From the NCBI GenBank assembly GCA_043813445.1, contig JBDRLD010000046.1:1-7534 (forward strand): DNA of 7,534 nucleotides, written 5' to 3'. The stretch comes from JBDRLD01 sp043813445 (GTDB taxonomy: Bacteria > Patescibacteriota > Patescibacteriia > JACPHY01). The translations under genes and the position numbers were made by a program. The notes beneath the pieces are model-generated. The model saw nothing but the letters and a program-made list of their open reading frames with translations. It did not search any database and was not told where the DNA came from. Below are positions 1 to 4,748 of this stretch, piece after piece (the first letter of the stretch is position 1; every line of letters starts with the position of its first letter).

Positions 1-23
1 AAAACAGAGGACACGATGGACGC

Positions 24-135
24 TATCAGCTCTCAACTTCCAGCTCGCAGCTCTTGACTATCAACTATCCATTATCAACTATCAACGCGTCTCGCGTAAC
101 GCATCCAGCGTATAGCGTATTGCAACTTTCAACTC
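24..135. repeat. Degenerate heptanucleotide repeat tract
   Basis: In register from position 24 the sequence divides into sixteen 7-nt units. Units 1-9 (24-86) resemble TATCAAC: TATCAGC, TCTCAAC, TTCCAGC and so on, with exact TATCAAC at 59, 73 and 80. Units from 87 switch to GCGTNNN (GCGT at 87, 94, 108 and 115; GCAT at 101). The last two (122-135) return to CAACT-type units. The period stays exactly 7 although the unit sequence drifts. The tract fills the intergenic space left of tgt and stops 1 nt before its stop codon. No gene or terminator is visible in 1-136. The function is unknown; slipped-strand expansion of a heptamer is the simplest origin. Confidence 0.75.
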
Positions 136-136
136 T

Positions 137-1303
137 TCAGAGTGTTCCCTCTTCTATGCTAGCACGGATAACCTGCATGAGTTCGAGATAGAACGTCAAA
201 TTGTGGATGGTGAGCAGGCGCTGCGCGAGCGGCTCACCAATGTGATGGAGGTGCCGCAAATACGCGCGGCTAAACGTCCTACATGCAGGGCATGGACATG
301 CTTCGTCGAGCGGTGAGTCCATATCGCGATGTGCAGCCCGATCGATGTCAAACCGTTCATACCACTCCCCGTCCGGGAACTCGCCGCGATGGGTCCATAC
401 GTATACACGCCCATGCCGTGCATCACGCGTTGGGAGAACACAGTCGAACATATCGACGCCATGACGTACGGCGTGCACGATATCTGCGGGCGTCCCCAAT
501 CCCATGAGGTATCGCGGCTTATCTTCGGGAAGAAGCGGGGCGGTCATTGCGATGGCTTCGCGAATACGCGCTTGTTCTTCTCCAACCGCAACACCTCCGA
601 TAGCGTACCCATCAAACGGCATTCCCGTAAGCGCCTGTGCGCTCTCCCGTCGCAGTGCTTCGTCCGATCCACCCTGTACGATACCGAAAAGCTTTTGCCC
701 ACTCCCTCTATGCGGGCCCGCGGGGGTGCGCATGTCAATCTGCTCCGCGCGCGCGATACTCCGTTCGGCCCAGCGCGTTGTCTGCCGAACCGCGTCTGCC
801 AACTCGCGCGCCGAACATGGTTGTGGCGGACACACATCGAGCACCATCGCGATATCGCTGCCAATGCGTTTCTGGTGCTCGACAACCGACTCCGGCGTGA
901 ACATCTGTGTGCTGCCATCAATATGCGAACGGAACCGGACACCATCTTCGGTAATGGTCACAAGCCGCTGTCCGCCGCGTGCGGCGCTCTTCGCACCAAG
1001 CGAGAACACCTGATAGCCACCGCTGTCGGTAAGAATCGGCCCGCTCCACTGCATGAACGAATGGAGACCGCTATGCTCCTCGAGGTACTCGGTTCCTGGG
1101 CGGAGCGCCAGGTGGTAGGTATTGGAAAGAATAATCTCCGCGCCTGCACGACGAAGTTCCTGCGGCGTCACATGCTTCACCGCGCCGCACGTCGCAATCG
1201 GCATAAAACACGGGGCTTGAACGTCCCCATGCGCAAGATGCAACACGCCGGCCCGCGCAGCGGACCTATTCGATTCAGCTCGCTTCGTGTACATCATTTC
1301 CAT
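137..1303 (-). CDS. tgt: Queuine/preQ1 tRNA-guanine transglycosylase (TGT)
   Basis: Exchanges guanine at wobble position 34 of GUN-anticodon tRNAs for preQ1, the committed base-exchange step of queuosine synthesis; cytosolic TIM barrel. In the 388-residue product seen here: SNTYHL (about 60-65), TDSGGYQVFSL with the general-base Asp93, the LDVC substrate loop (Asp156), GIVQGG (about 207-212), MFDCVLPTR with nucleophile Asp287, and the zinc site CPCPAC plus His (Cys336, Cys338, Cys341, His367). Length is normal for the bacterial family. The frame stays open to an ATG at 1375, but the ATG at 1303 is preferred: it has AGGA 9 nt upstream and the conserved part begins soon after, whereas the extra 24 residues do not resemble TGT. 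The second residue of the usual bacterial FDEC loop is Val here. It stands alone after the dcw genes, 185 nt downstream of ftsL, behind a structured leader; no other queuosine gene is in view. Confidence 0.96.
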   Translation of the reverse strand: MEMMYTKRAESNRSAARAGVLHLAHGDVQAPCFMPIATCGAVKHVTPQELRRAGAEIILSNTYHLALRPGTEYLEEHSGLHSFMQWSGPILTDSGGYQVFSLGAKSAARGGQRLVTITEDGVRFRSHIDGSTQMFTPESVVEHQKRIGSDIAMVLDVCPPQPCSARELADAVRQTTRWAERSIARAEQIDMRTPAGPHRGSGQKLFGIVQGGSDEALRRESAQALTGMPFDGYAIGGVAVGEEQARIREAIAMTAPLLPEDKPRYLMGLGTPADIVHAVRHGVDMFDCVLPTRDARHGRVYVWTHRGEFPDGEWYERFDIDRAAHRDMDSPLDEACPCPACRTFSRAYLRHLHHIGEPLAQRLLTIHNLTFYLELMQVIRASIEEGTL

Positions 1304-1329
1304 ACGTTTCCATCCTAGCAGAGTAAACC

Positions 1330-1362
1330 AAACACCACCCCAGGTCTTCTGGAATGGTGTTT
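1330..1362 (-). terminator. Terminator/attenuator-like hairpin in the tgt leader
   Basis: As minus-strand RNA, AAACACCAUUCCAG pairs with CUGGGGUGGUGUUU over 14 bp, two of them G-U, around a 5-nt AAGAC loop. UUUGGUUUA follows. As plus-strand RNA the two G-U positions become C-A mismatches, so the hairpin is specific to the sense of tgt. It ends 26 nt before the tgt ATG, which leaves no room for a separate tgt promoter after it. It is therefore either a leaky or conditional terminator between ftsL and tgt, or a structural element of the leader. The U run is interrupted by GG, so full termination is uncertain. Confidence 0.5.
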
Positions 1363-1387
1363 TTGGGCCCCGCATCGCAAATCATGT

Positions 1388-1456
1388 CCCCCCACGACGG
1401 GAAATCCATGGATGGGTGTACGAAGGAACAATAGGGCAATGCCCTTGGTCGTGGGG
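1388..1456 (-). promoter_or_regulatory. Possible folded leader domain between ftsL and tgt
   Basis: CCCCACGAC (1390-1398) and GTCGTGGGG (1448-1456) form a 9-bp outer stem. It encloses two smaller palindromes: ATCCATGGAT and AGGGC-AAT-GCCCT. The domain lies immediately 5' of the 14-bp hairpin in the sense of transcription, an aptamer-then-terminator order. I do not recognise a known preQ1 riboswitch core. A 9-bp inverted repeat at this distance can arise by chance, so confidence is low. Confidence 0.25.
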
Positions 1457-1488
1457 AAGCATGACGCGCGATGCTAAATTGGAACGAT

Positions 1489-1848
1489 CTACCGTTGTGC
1501 AACCGCCTGCCTGCCGGAGAGGTACGCGACATGCGCAACCGGCACATACCCCATGTCTGCGATGCGCTCTGCAAGCCGTGTCTCGGATTGTAAAGCAACA
1601 GTTTGCAGCTCGAGTCGTCGCGTCGCATCCCGAAGTTCGTTCATCTTCACCTCAAGCGTGCGCAGCTCATATCCCGCGGTCGCATTCCCATTCGTCAACG
1701 CAAGATAACAAATGATAAGCACCGACACCGTAAGACCAAGCAAAACATTCCATGGACGGAGATCAGCCCGAAACGCTCGAACAGCTACATTACCCTTCGA
1801 GCGCCGACTTCGTCGTGTTGTTTGGAGTGGAAGTGCGAAGGAAGACAT
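1489..1848 (-). CDS. ftsL: FtsL-like septum protein (single TM plus coiled coil)
   Basis: Probable FtsL/septum-initiator-type divisome protein, normally a bitopic membrane scaffold working with FtsB, FtsQ and the FtsW/FtsI synthase. The 119-residue product has a basic cytoplasmic N-terminus (RRSRR at 12-16), one transmembrane helix (about 33-52), a heptad-rich extracytoplasmic helix (about 60-98) and the closing MGYVPVAHVAYL stretch usual for FtsL-type proteins. Primary sequence in this family is weakly conserved, so the name rests on topology plus its place just after rsmH. The frame is open upstream to 2028, but that extension overlaps rsmH in another frame and looks non-coding. The ATG at 1848 leaves a 49-nt gap after rsmH. 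No Shine-Dalgarno is visible; a heptamer tract occupies that position. No ftsI follows. Confidence 0.8.
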   Translation of the reverse strand: MSSFALPLQTTRRSRRSKGNVAVRAFRADLRPWNVLLGLTVSVLIICYLALTNGNATAGYELRTLEVKMNELRDATRRLELQTVALQSETRLAERIADMGYVPVAHVAYLSGRQAVAQR

Positions 1849-1851
1849 GCG

Positions 1852-1886
1852 TAGACAAATTACAGAGAACAATTGACAAGTGACAA
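1852..1886. repeat. Five-unit heptamer tract (NNNACAA) before ftsL
   Basis: On the plus strand, 1852-1886 reads TAGACAA, ATTACAG, AGAACAA, TTGACAA, GTGACAA: five consecutive 7-nt units with ACAA (once ACAG) at 1855, 1862, 1869, 1876 and 1883. On the coding strand it is TTGTCAN-like, ending 3 nt before the ftsL ATG. It occupies 35 of the 49 nt between rsmH and ftsL. It shares the period of 7 and the CAA core with the tract at 24-135. Confidence 0.65.
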
Positions 1887-1897
1887 ATTGCTGCGAA

Positions 1898-2764
1898 TTA
1901 TGAAGACTGCTTCTCAAAAATGCGTAGCTTGGCGCTGCGGCTGCGGGGATTGTGTTCGATTTCCTGCTCGGATGGTTGTAGTGGCCGCTTGGTGATTCGC
2001 ACGCCACATCGCTGATCCTCTGCCGCACGGAATACTTGCTTTACGATTCTATCTTCCAGTGAGTGGAAACTGACGATTGCAATTCGCCCACCCTCTTGTA
2101 CAAGCTCAATCATTTGTGGAATGGCGCGTTCGAGTGCGCCTAGCTCGTCGTTCACCGCTATGCGAAGCGCTTGGAATGTCCTCGTTGCTGGATGAATGCG
2201 TCCACGCTTCGGAAGTGCTCGCTGAATCACGTCGACAAGCTGCTGTGTCGTCTCAATGCGCCGATGTCGTCGCTCCTCGATAATCACCGCAGCAATTACT
2301 CGCGCATGCCGATCCTCACCGTACAATCGGATAATGCGCTCGATCTCTATCATGGGAAGATTTGCGATGAGATCCGCGGCCGTCTGCTCATTTCCGGTCG
2401 TGTTATATCGCATGTCGAGCGGACCATCGTGCTGAAAACTGAATCCGCGACTCGGCTCAAACACTTGCAATGACGAAAAACCGAGGTCTGCGACGATTGC
2501 TCGCGGTGTGACATACCCGTATGCCGCGGCAAGCGCTCCGATGTGGTCGAAGTTCGCGTGCACGAGAACAAGGCGCTGATCAACGCTTGCCGCATGGACG
2601 CTCGTATCGCGATCGATGCCAAGCACGCGTCCGTCCGGAGCACTAGCAGCAAGCATGGCATTCGTATACCCACCACAGCCGTACGTGCAATCAATTGCAT
2701 CGTCTCCGGGGCGAAGCGCCAACCCATCAATAACCTCCTGCAACAGTACCGGAACATGCGTCAT
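1898..2764 (-). CDS. rsmH: 16S rRNA m4C1402 N4-methyltransferase RsmH
   Basis: SAM-dependent methyltransferase that N4-methylates C1402 in the decoding centre of 16S rRNA; cytosolic, usually second gene of the dcw cluster. The 288-residue protein shows the full family signature in order: HVPVLL at the N-terminus, SAM motif I DCTYGCGGYT (25-34), acidic GIDRD (49-53), DLGFSSLQ (93-100), GFSFQHDGPLDMR (107-119), YGEDRHAR (148-155), HPATRTFQALRIAVNDEL (191-208), SFHSLEDR (232-239) and NPRSRSAKLR (272-281). It is slightly shorter than the usual ~310 residues, with no motif lost. Motif I ends GGY where GGH is usual. The start at 2764 matches the canonical MTHVPVLL beginning; no Shine-Dalgarno precedes it, and a palindromic element ends 5 nt upstream. 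Downstream of mraZ, upstream of ftsL. Confidence 0.96.
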   Translation of the reverse strand: MTHVPVLLQEVIDGLALRPGDDAIDCTYGCGGYTNAMLAASAPDGRVLGIDRDTSVHAASVDQRLVLVHANFDHIGALAAAYGYVTPRAIVADLGFSSLQVFEPSRGFSFQHDGPLDMRYNTTGNEQTAADLIANLPMIEIERIIRLYGEDRHARVIAAVIIEERRHRRIETTQQLVDVIQRALPKRGRIHPATRTFQALRIAVNDELGALERAIPQMIELVQEGGRIAIVSFHSLEDRIVKQVFRAAEDQRCGVRITKRPLQPSEQEIEHNPRSRSAKLRIFEKQSS

Positions 2765-2769
2765 AACGA

Positions 2770-2855
2770 TGTCATTCTGAGGAGTCGCTGGTGACGATAG
2801 ATCCCGTCCACCGATGAACCGAATTCCTCGTCACCTCCGGTTCCGCGGAATGACA
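2770..2855. repeat. 86-nt imperfect palindrome, MITE/REP-like, between mraZ and rsmH
   Basis: Two 28-nt arms, 2770-2797 and 2828-2855, are inverted copies that match at 22 of 28 positions. The outer 8 bp (TGTCATTC/GAATGACA) and inner 8 bp (GGTGACGA/TCGTCACC) are perfect. The central 30 nt are only weakly self-complementary. The left arm begins TGTCATTCTGAGGAG, which I recognise as the type of start seen in dispersed palindromic repeats of several bacterial genomes (recollection, not checked). It takes up nearly all of the 100-nt mraZ-rsmH gap; without it 14 nt would remain. No ORF and no clear target-site duplication. Confidence 0.65.
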
Positions 2856-2864
2856 CAAATGTTA

Positions 2865-3299
2865 CTAAATACCCAATTCCATCTCTAGTGCCTCAGCGAC
2901 CGCTGCACTCCCCTGCTCCGCCTGTATTCGGTACGCCTCCCACGCGTCCGCGTCCCAAATTTCAATTCGATTGAAAAGACCGGCAACCACAACGGATTTC
3001 TTCAGTCCGGAAAACTGTCGGAGGTACTCCGGAATGACGATCCGCCCCTGCTTGTCCGGCTCCACATCCATAGCTCCGGCAAGAAGAAAACGCGCAAATG
3101 AGCGCGTATTCGCCTTACTGATTGGCAGCGAAGCAAGTCGTGTTGCGAGATCCTTCCATGCATCCATTGGGTAGATGAAAAGACAGCGATCAAGCCCCCT
3201 GGTGACCACCGCTCCCTTACTGAGCTTTGCGCGGTACTTCGTCGGAACCGCAAGCCGCCCCTTCGCATCAATGGAGTGTCGGTATTCTCCGATGAACAT
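2865..3299 (-). CDS. mraZ: Transcriptional regulator MraZ
   Basis: DNA-binding regulator of the dcw cluster with two SpoVT/AbrB-like half domains that assemble into a ring and bind phased direct repeats upstream of its own gene. The 144-residue protein carries both signature repeats: SIDAKGRLAVPTKYR (9-23) and EPDKQGRIVIPEYLR (80-94). The second is preceded by ARFLLAGAMDVE and followed by VVVAGLFNRIEIWD (103-116). Length is typical (about 140-150). The ATG at 3299 begins MFIGEYRHS, the usual family N-terminus. No Shine-Dalgarno is visible before it. It is the first gene of an mraZ-rsmH-ftsL unit, and the GTGG array and promoter at 3492-3577 suggest autorepression. Confidence 0.97.
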   Translation of the reverse strand: MFIGEYRHSIDAKGRLAVPTKYRAKLSKGAVVTRGLDRCLFIYPMDAWKDLATRLASLPISKANTRSFARFLLAGAMDVEPDKQGRIVIPEYLRQFSGLKKSVVVAGLFNRIEIWDADAWEAYRIQAEQGSAAVAEALEMELGI

Positions 3300-3450
3300 A
3301 AGTACGGATGATGCGAATCAACTACGCAGACGATATGTGTGACAAAACTCCAAATCCATCAGCCCTCTCTTGCTCAATTCAGACTGGTGAAACAGAACTC
3401 CGAAGTATGAACTCTCGCTTCATTGAGGCAAAACCTTCCGAACAACAATG

Positions 3451-3462
3451 GTGAACGTTCAC
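3451..3462. promoter_or_regulatory. Perfect 12-bp palindrome GTGAACGTTCAC in the mraZ leader
   Basis: GTGAACGTTCAC is exactly self-complementary. It lies about 65 nt downstream of the inferred mraZ transcription start and 150 nt before the start codon. It could be an operator for a dimeric regulator or a chance palindrome. The rest of 3300-3490 shows no gene and no convincing second promoter. Confidence 0.3.
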
Positions 3463-3495
3463 GAATGGTGTTCAATGCGCACAGAGACATGCCAC

Positions 3496-3504
3496 TTATC
3501 CACA
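3496..3504 (+). promoter_or_regulatory. Perfect DnaA-box sequence TTATCCACA
   Basis: TTATCCACA is identical to the strong DnaA-box consensus. It overlaps the GTGG box at 3500-3503, about 25 nt downstream of the inferred mraZ transcription start. DnaA is known to act on the mraZ-ftsL operon of Bacillus subtilis, so the position is meaningful. It is a single site, and its GTGG portion may owe its presence to the MraZ array instead. Confidence 0.4.
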
Positions 3505-3534
3505 GGATCATCCACTTTGCCCCACTTCAATGTC

Positions 3535-3564
3535 ATTTTACCCCACCTCAATCCACCCGGTCAA
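3535..3564 (-). promoter_or_regulatory. Sigma70-type promoter of mraZ-rsmH-ftsL
   Basis: On the minus strand TTGACC (3559-3564) is followed by an 18-nt spacer and TAAAAT (3535-3540). The start point would lie near 3528, giving a leader of about 230 nt before mraZ. Two GTGG boxes sit within the spacer and two just after the start point, which supports this assignment over other weak candidates in 3300-3490. Confidence 0.6.
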
Positions 3565-3600
3565 CACAATGCGCCACTTTTGTATCATGCTCATACAAAA

Positions 3601-3630
3601 TGATGAAAAGCCCCCGATTTCTCGGGGACT
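3601..3630 (-). terminator. Intrinsic terminator after the orphan gene 3656-4411
   Basis: CCCCGA (3612-3617), a 4-nt loop and TCGGGG (3622-3627) form a 6-bp GC-rich stem, extended by AGT/GCT-type flank pairing. As minus-strand RNA it is followed by CUUUUCAUCAUUUU. It lies 26 nt after the orphan gene's stop and just before the mraZ regulatory region, insulating the dcw unit. Confidence 0.75.
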
Positions 3631-3655
3631 TCACTGCGCGCAGGGCGCAAAACTA

Positions 3656-4411
3656 TTACGAAGTGAGGAAGATCCACTTCCCCACGATCTTGGGATGTGC
3701 ACAGAGCGGTAGTGCGCTTGCGGCGCTGCTGAGGAGTTGAATCGTCGCCGATCTCGTCTGTGCCGCTCCTCCGGGGAGGTTCGAGGTACACACGAGTAGC
3801 AGCGCGAGAGTGCGGAGCGATGAGTACGCGAGAACATGGATGACCGGATCGTCCCAGAGCCCACCACGTACCGCGGCCCGCATGCCCTGCACGCAATCAC
3901 CAAGTGCAAGACGGCGCAACGCTGAGCCGAGCTTCTGCCCATACCCATAGAGCATCGGCATTCCACCGGCTTTCTCGAAGAACGAGTGTACCGCCTCGGC
4001 GAACGAACGTAACGATTCGACCGTACCGCCATTGAGTCGCTCGAGGAGCCAGTCCGGCGGCCGTTGGGCAATCGAGTGACACTCGATGCCGCGCACCTTC
4101 TCGTTCGTACACTGCGCGATAGCCCGTGCAGTGGCGTCCGTATCGAGTGCGCTTCCATCCCATACCGGAAACCGATGATGCTCCCGCGCCTGCGCGCCTG
4201 CGCTCAGTATCGGCTCGAGAAGACGAATATCCTCCTCGACAATCCCATGTCGACTGGCATCGTAGCAGGAACGCAACCATCGTGCGAGATCCTGTCTGCG
4301 ACGTTCGAGATCCACACAGGCACTCTCGGAGAGCACCGGCGGGCCTCGTTCCTCGATGCGCCGCGCAAGTTCTTGTGCTTGTACCTGCGCAGCATCATCC
4401 GAATCATGCAC
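3656..4411 (-). CDS. Hypothetical protein, 251 aa, GTG start
   Basis: I do not recognise a family. The product looks soluble and mostly helical. Its N-terminal part is charged and alanine/arginine-rich (about 5-50, probable coiled helix). The middle holds FPVWDGSALD (81-90), WLLERLNGGTVESLRSF (121-137) and the glycine-rich GGMPMLYGYGQKLGSALRRLALGD (149-172). A hydrophobic helix LRTLALLLVC (199-208) precedes a serine/alanine-rich tail. There is no signal peptide. The frame is open up to an ATG at 4528, but that codon lies upstream of a near-consensus promoter whose start point is about 4450. GTG at 4411 follows GGAGAGAGGAGG by 5 nt and is the better start. An ATG 4 nt further on is out of frame and opens only a 67-codon ORF. 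It is monocistronic, with its own promoter and terminator. Confidence 0.7.
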   Translation of the reverse strand: MHDSDDAAQVQAQELARRIEERGPPVLSESACVDLERRRQDLARWLRSCYDASRHGIVEEDIRLLEPILSAGAQAREHHRFPVWDGSALDTDATARAIAQCTNEKVRGIECHSIAQRPPDWLLERLNGGTVESLRSFAEAVHSFFEKAGGMPMLYGYGQKLGSALRRLALGDCVQGMRAAVRGGLWDDPVIHVLAYSSLRTLALLLVCTSNLPGGAAQTRSATIQLLSSAASALPLCAHPKIVGKWIFLTS

Positions 4412-4456
4412 GACGCCCTCCTCTCTCCGGCGATCGGGTTGCAACGAGCTCACGAA

Positions 4457-4485
4457 AATGTACCACGTACTCACTCCGCTGTCAA
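4457..4485 (-). promoter_or_regulatory. Near-consensus sigma70 promoter for the orphan gene
   Basis: Minus-strand TTGACA (4480-4485), a 17-nt spacer and TACATT (4457-4462). The expected start near 4450 gives a leader of about 38 nt containing the GGAGAGAGGAGG ribosome-binding site before GTG at 4411. It decides the start of the downstream gene. Confidence 0.8.
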
Positions 4486-4554
4486 GACGCGGTCCAAATA
4501 GTCTGTCGCGGCGGGTCATCCCCTCCACAGCAAGATAACGGGTGTCCTAGTCTG

Positions 4555-4618
4555 CGTAGGGGCGATCCCATTGTGGTCGCCCGTCCAGACGGGCGGGGAC
4601 GACGCCACCGCCCCTACG
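4555..4618. repeat. GC-rich palindromic intergenic element (REP/MITE-like)
   Basis: Terminal 10-bp perfect inverted repeats CGTAGGGGCG (4555-4564) and CGCCCCTACG (4609-4618) bracket a 64-nt unit. Inside is a tight hairpin, CGCCCGTC-CA-GACGGGCG, with an 8-bp stem. It lies between the terminator of one transcription unit and the promoter of the next and has no ORF. The TAGGGGCG...CGCCCCTA ends with a GCCCGTC core resemble dispersed repeats of other genomes from memory; copy number here cannot be seen from one window. Confidence 0.6.
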
Positions 4619-4691
4619 TCAAATCGAAAGAAAACACGGTAAACTAACGGGGGCTCGACTGCGTTCACACCGTGCGACAAAAAATAGGACG

Positions 4692-4715
4692 AAAAACCCC
4701 GATCAATGATCGGGG
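4692..4715 (-). terminator. Strong intrinsic terminator after the exported-protein operon
   Basis: CCCCGATC (4697-4704), a 3-nt loop and GATCGGGG (4708-4715) form a perfect 8-bp stem. As minus-strand RNA it is followed by an uninterrupted UUUUU and then CGUCCUAUUUUUU. It lies 33 nt after the stop of the gene at 4749-5498 and ends that operon. Confidence 0.92.
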
Positions 4716-4748
4716 CTATGCCGAACGTACGCGTGGCAGCTGCAGGAT

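Larger units (their letters stand above)
3492..3577 (-). promoter_or_regulatory. MraZ-box array (seven phased GTGG repeats)
   Basis: On the minus strand GTGG occurs at plus coordinates 3574-3577, 3553-3556, 3543-3546, 3522-3525, 3512-3515, 3500-3503 and 3492-3495. The first five fall on a ~10.4-nt helical lattice (steps 21, 10, 21, 10); the last two are looser (12, 8). Several boxes read AAGTGG or AAAGTGG, and two read GTGGGG. This matches the known binding mode of MraZ: TGGGN direct repeats at 10-nt spacing in E. coli and AAAGTGG repeats in Mycoplasma. The array straddles the inferred mraZ promoter, with boxes in its spacer and on both sides, as expected for autorepression. Confidence 0.85.

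Noticed and set aside
59..86. TATCAAC repeats as a CRISPR array or origin iterons
   Set aside because: Units are contiguous 7-mers without spacers, degenerate, and no cas, dnaA, parA or rep gene is near.
329..1318. 329-codon plus-strand ORF antisense to tgt
   Set aside because: It is the complement of an unmistakable tgt with all catalytic and zinc motifs. Its own translation is Arg/His/Cys-rich without domain signs and it lacks a ribosome-binding site.
1304..1488. Known preQ1 riboswitch upstream of tgt
   Set aside because: I could not match a preQ1 class core by eye; only the hairpins are supported, so it is reported as an unassigned leader.
1849..2028. N-terminal 60-residue extension of the FtsL-like frame
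   Set aside because: It overlaps the conserved C-terminus of rsmH in another frame, is low in protein-like composition, and the ATG at 1848 gives a normal FtsL topology.
4204..4407. 67-codon ORF starting 4 nt after the GTG at 4411
   Set aside because: It shares the ribosome-binding site but is short, Arg/Lys-rich and inside the longer orphan frame, which has its stop next to a terminator.
4412..4528. Upstream ATG at 4528 as start of the orphan gene
   Set aside because: It lies upstream of the TTGACA-N17-TACATT promoter, so it would not be on the message; GTG 4411 has a strong SD.
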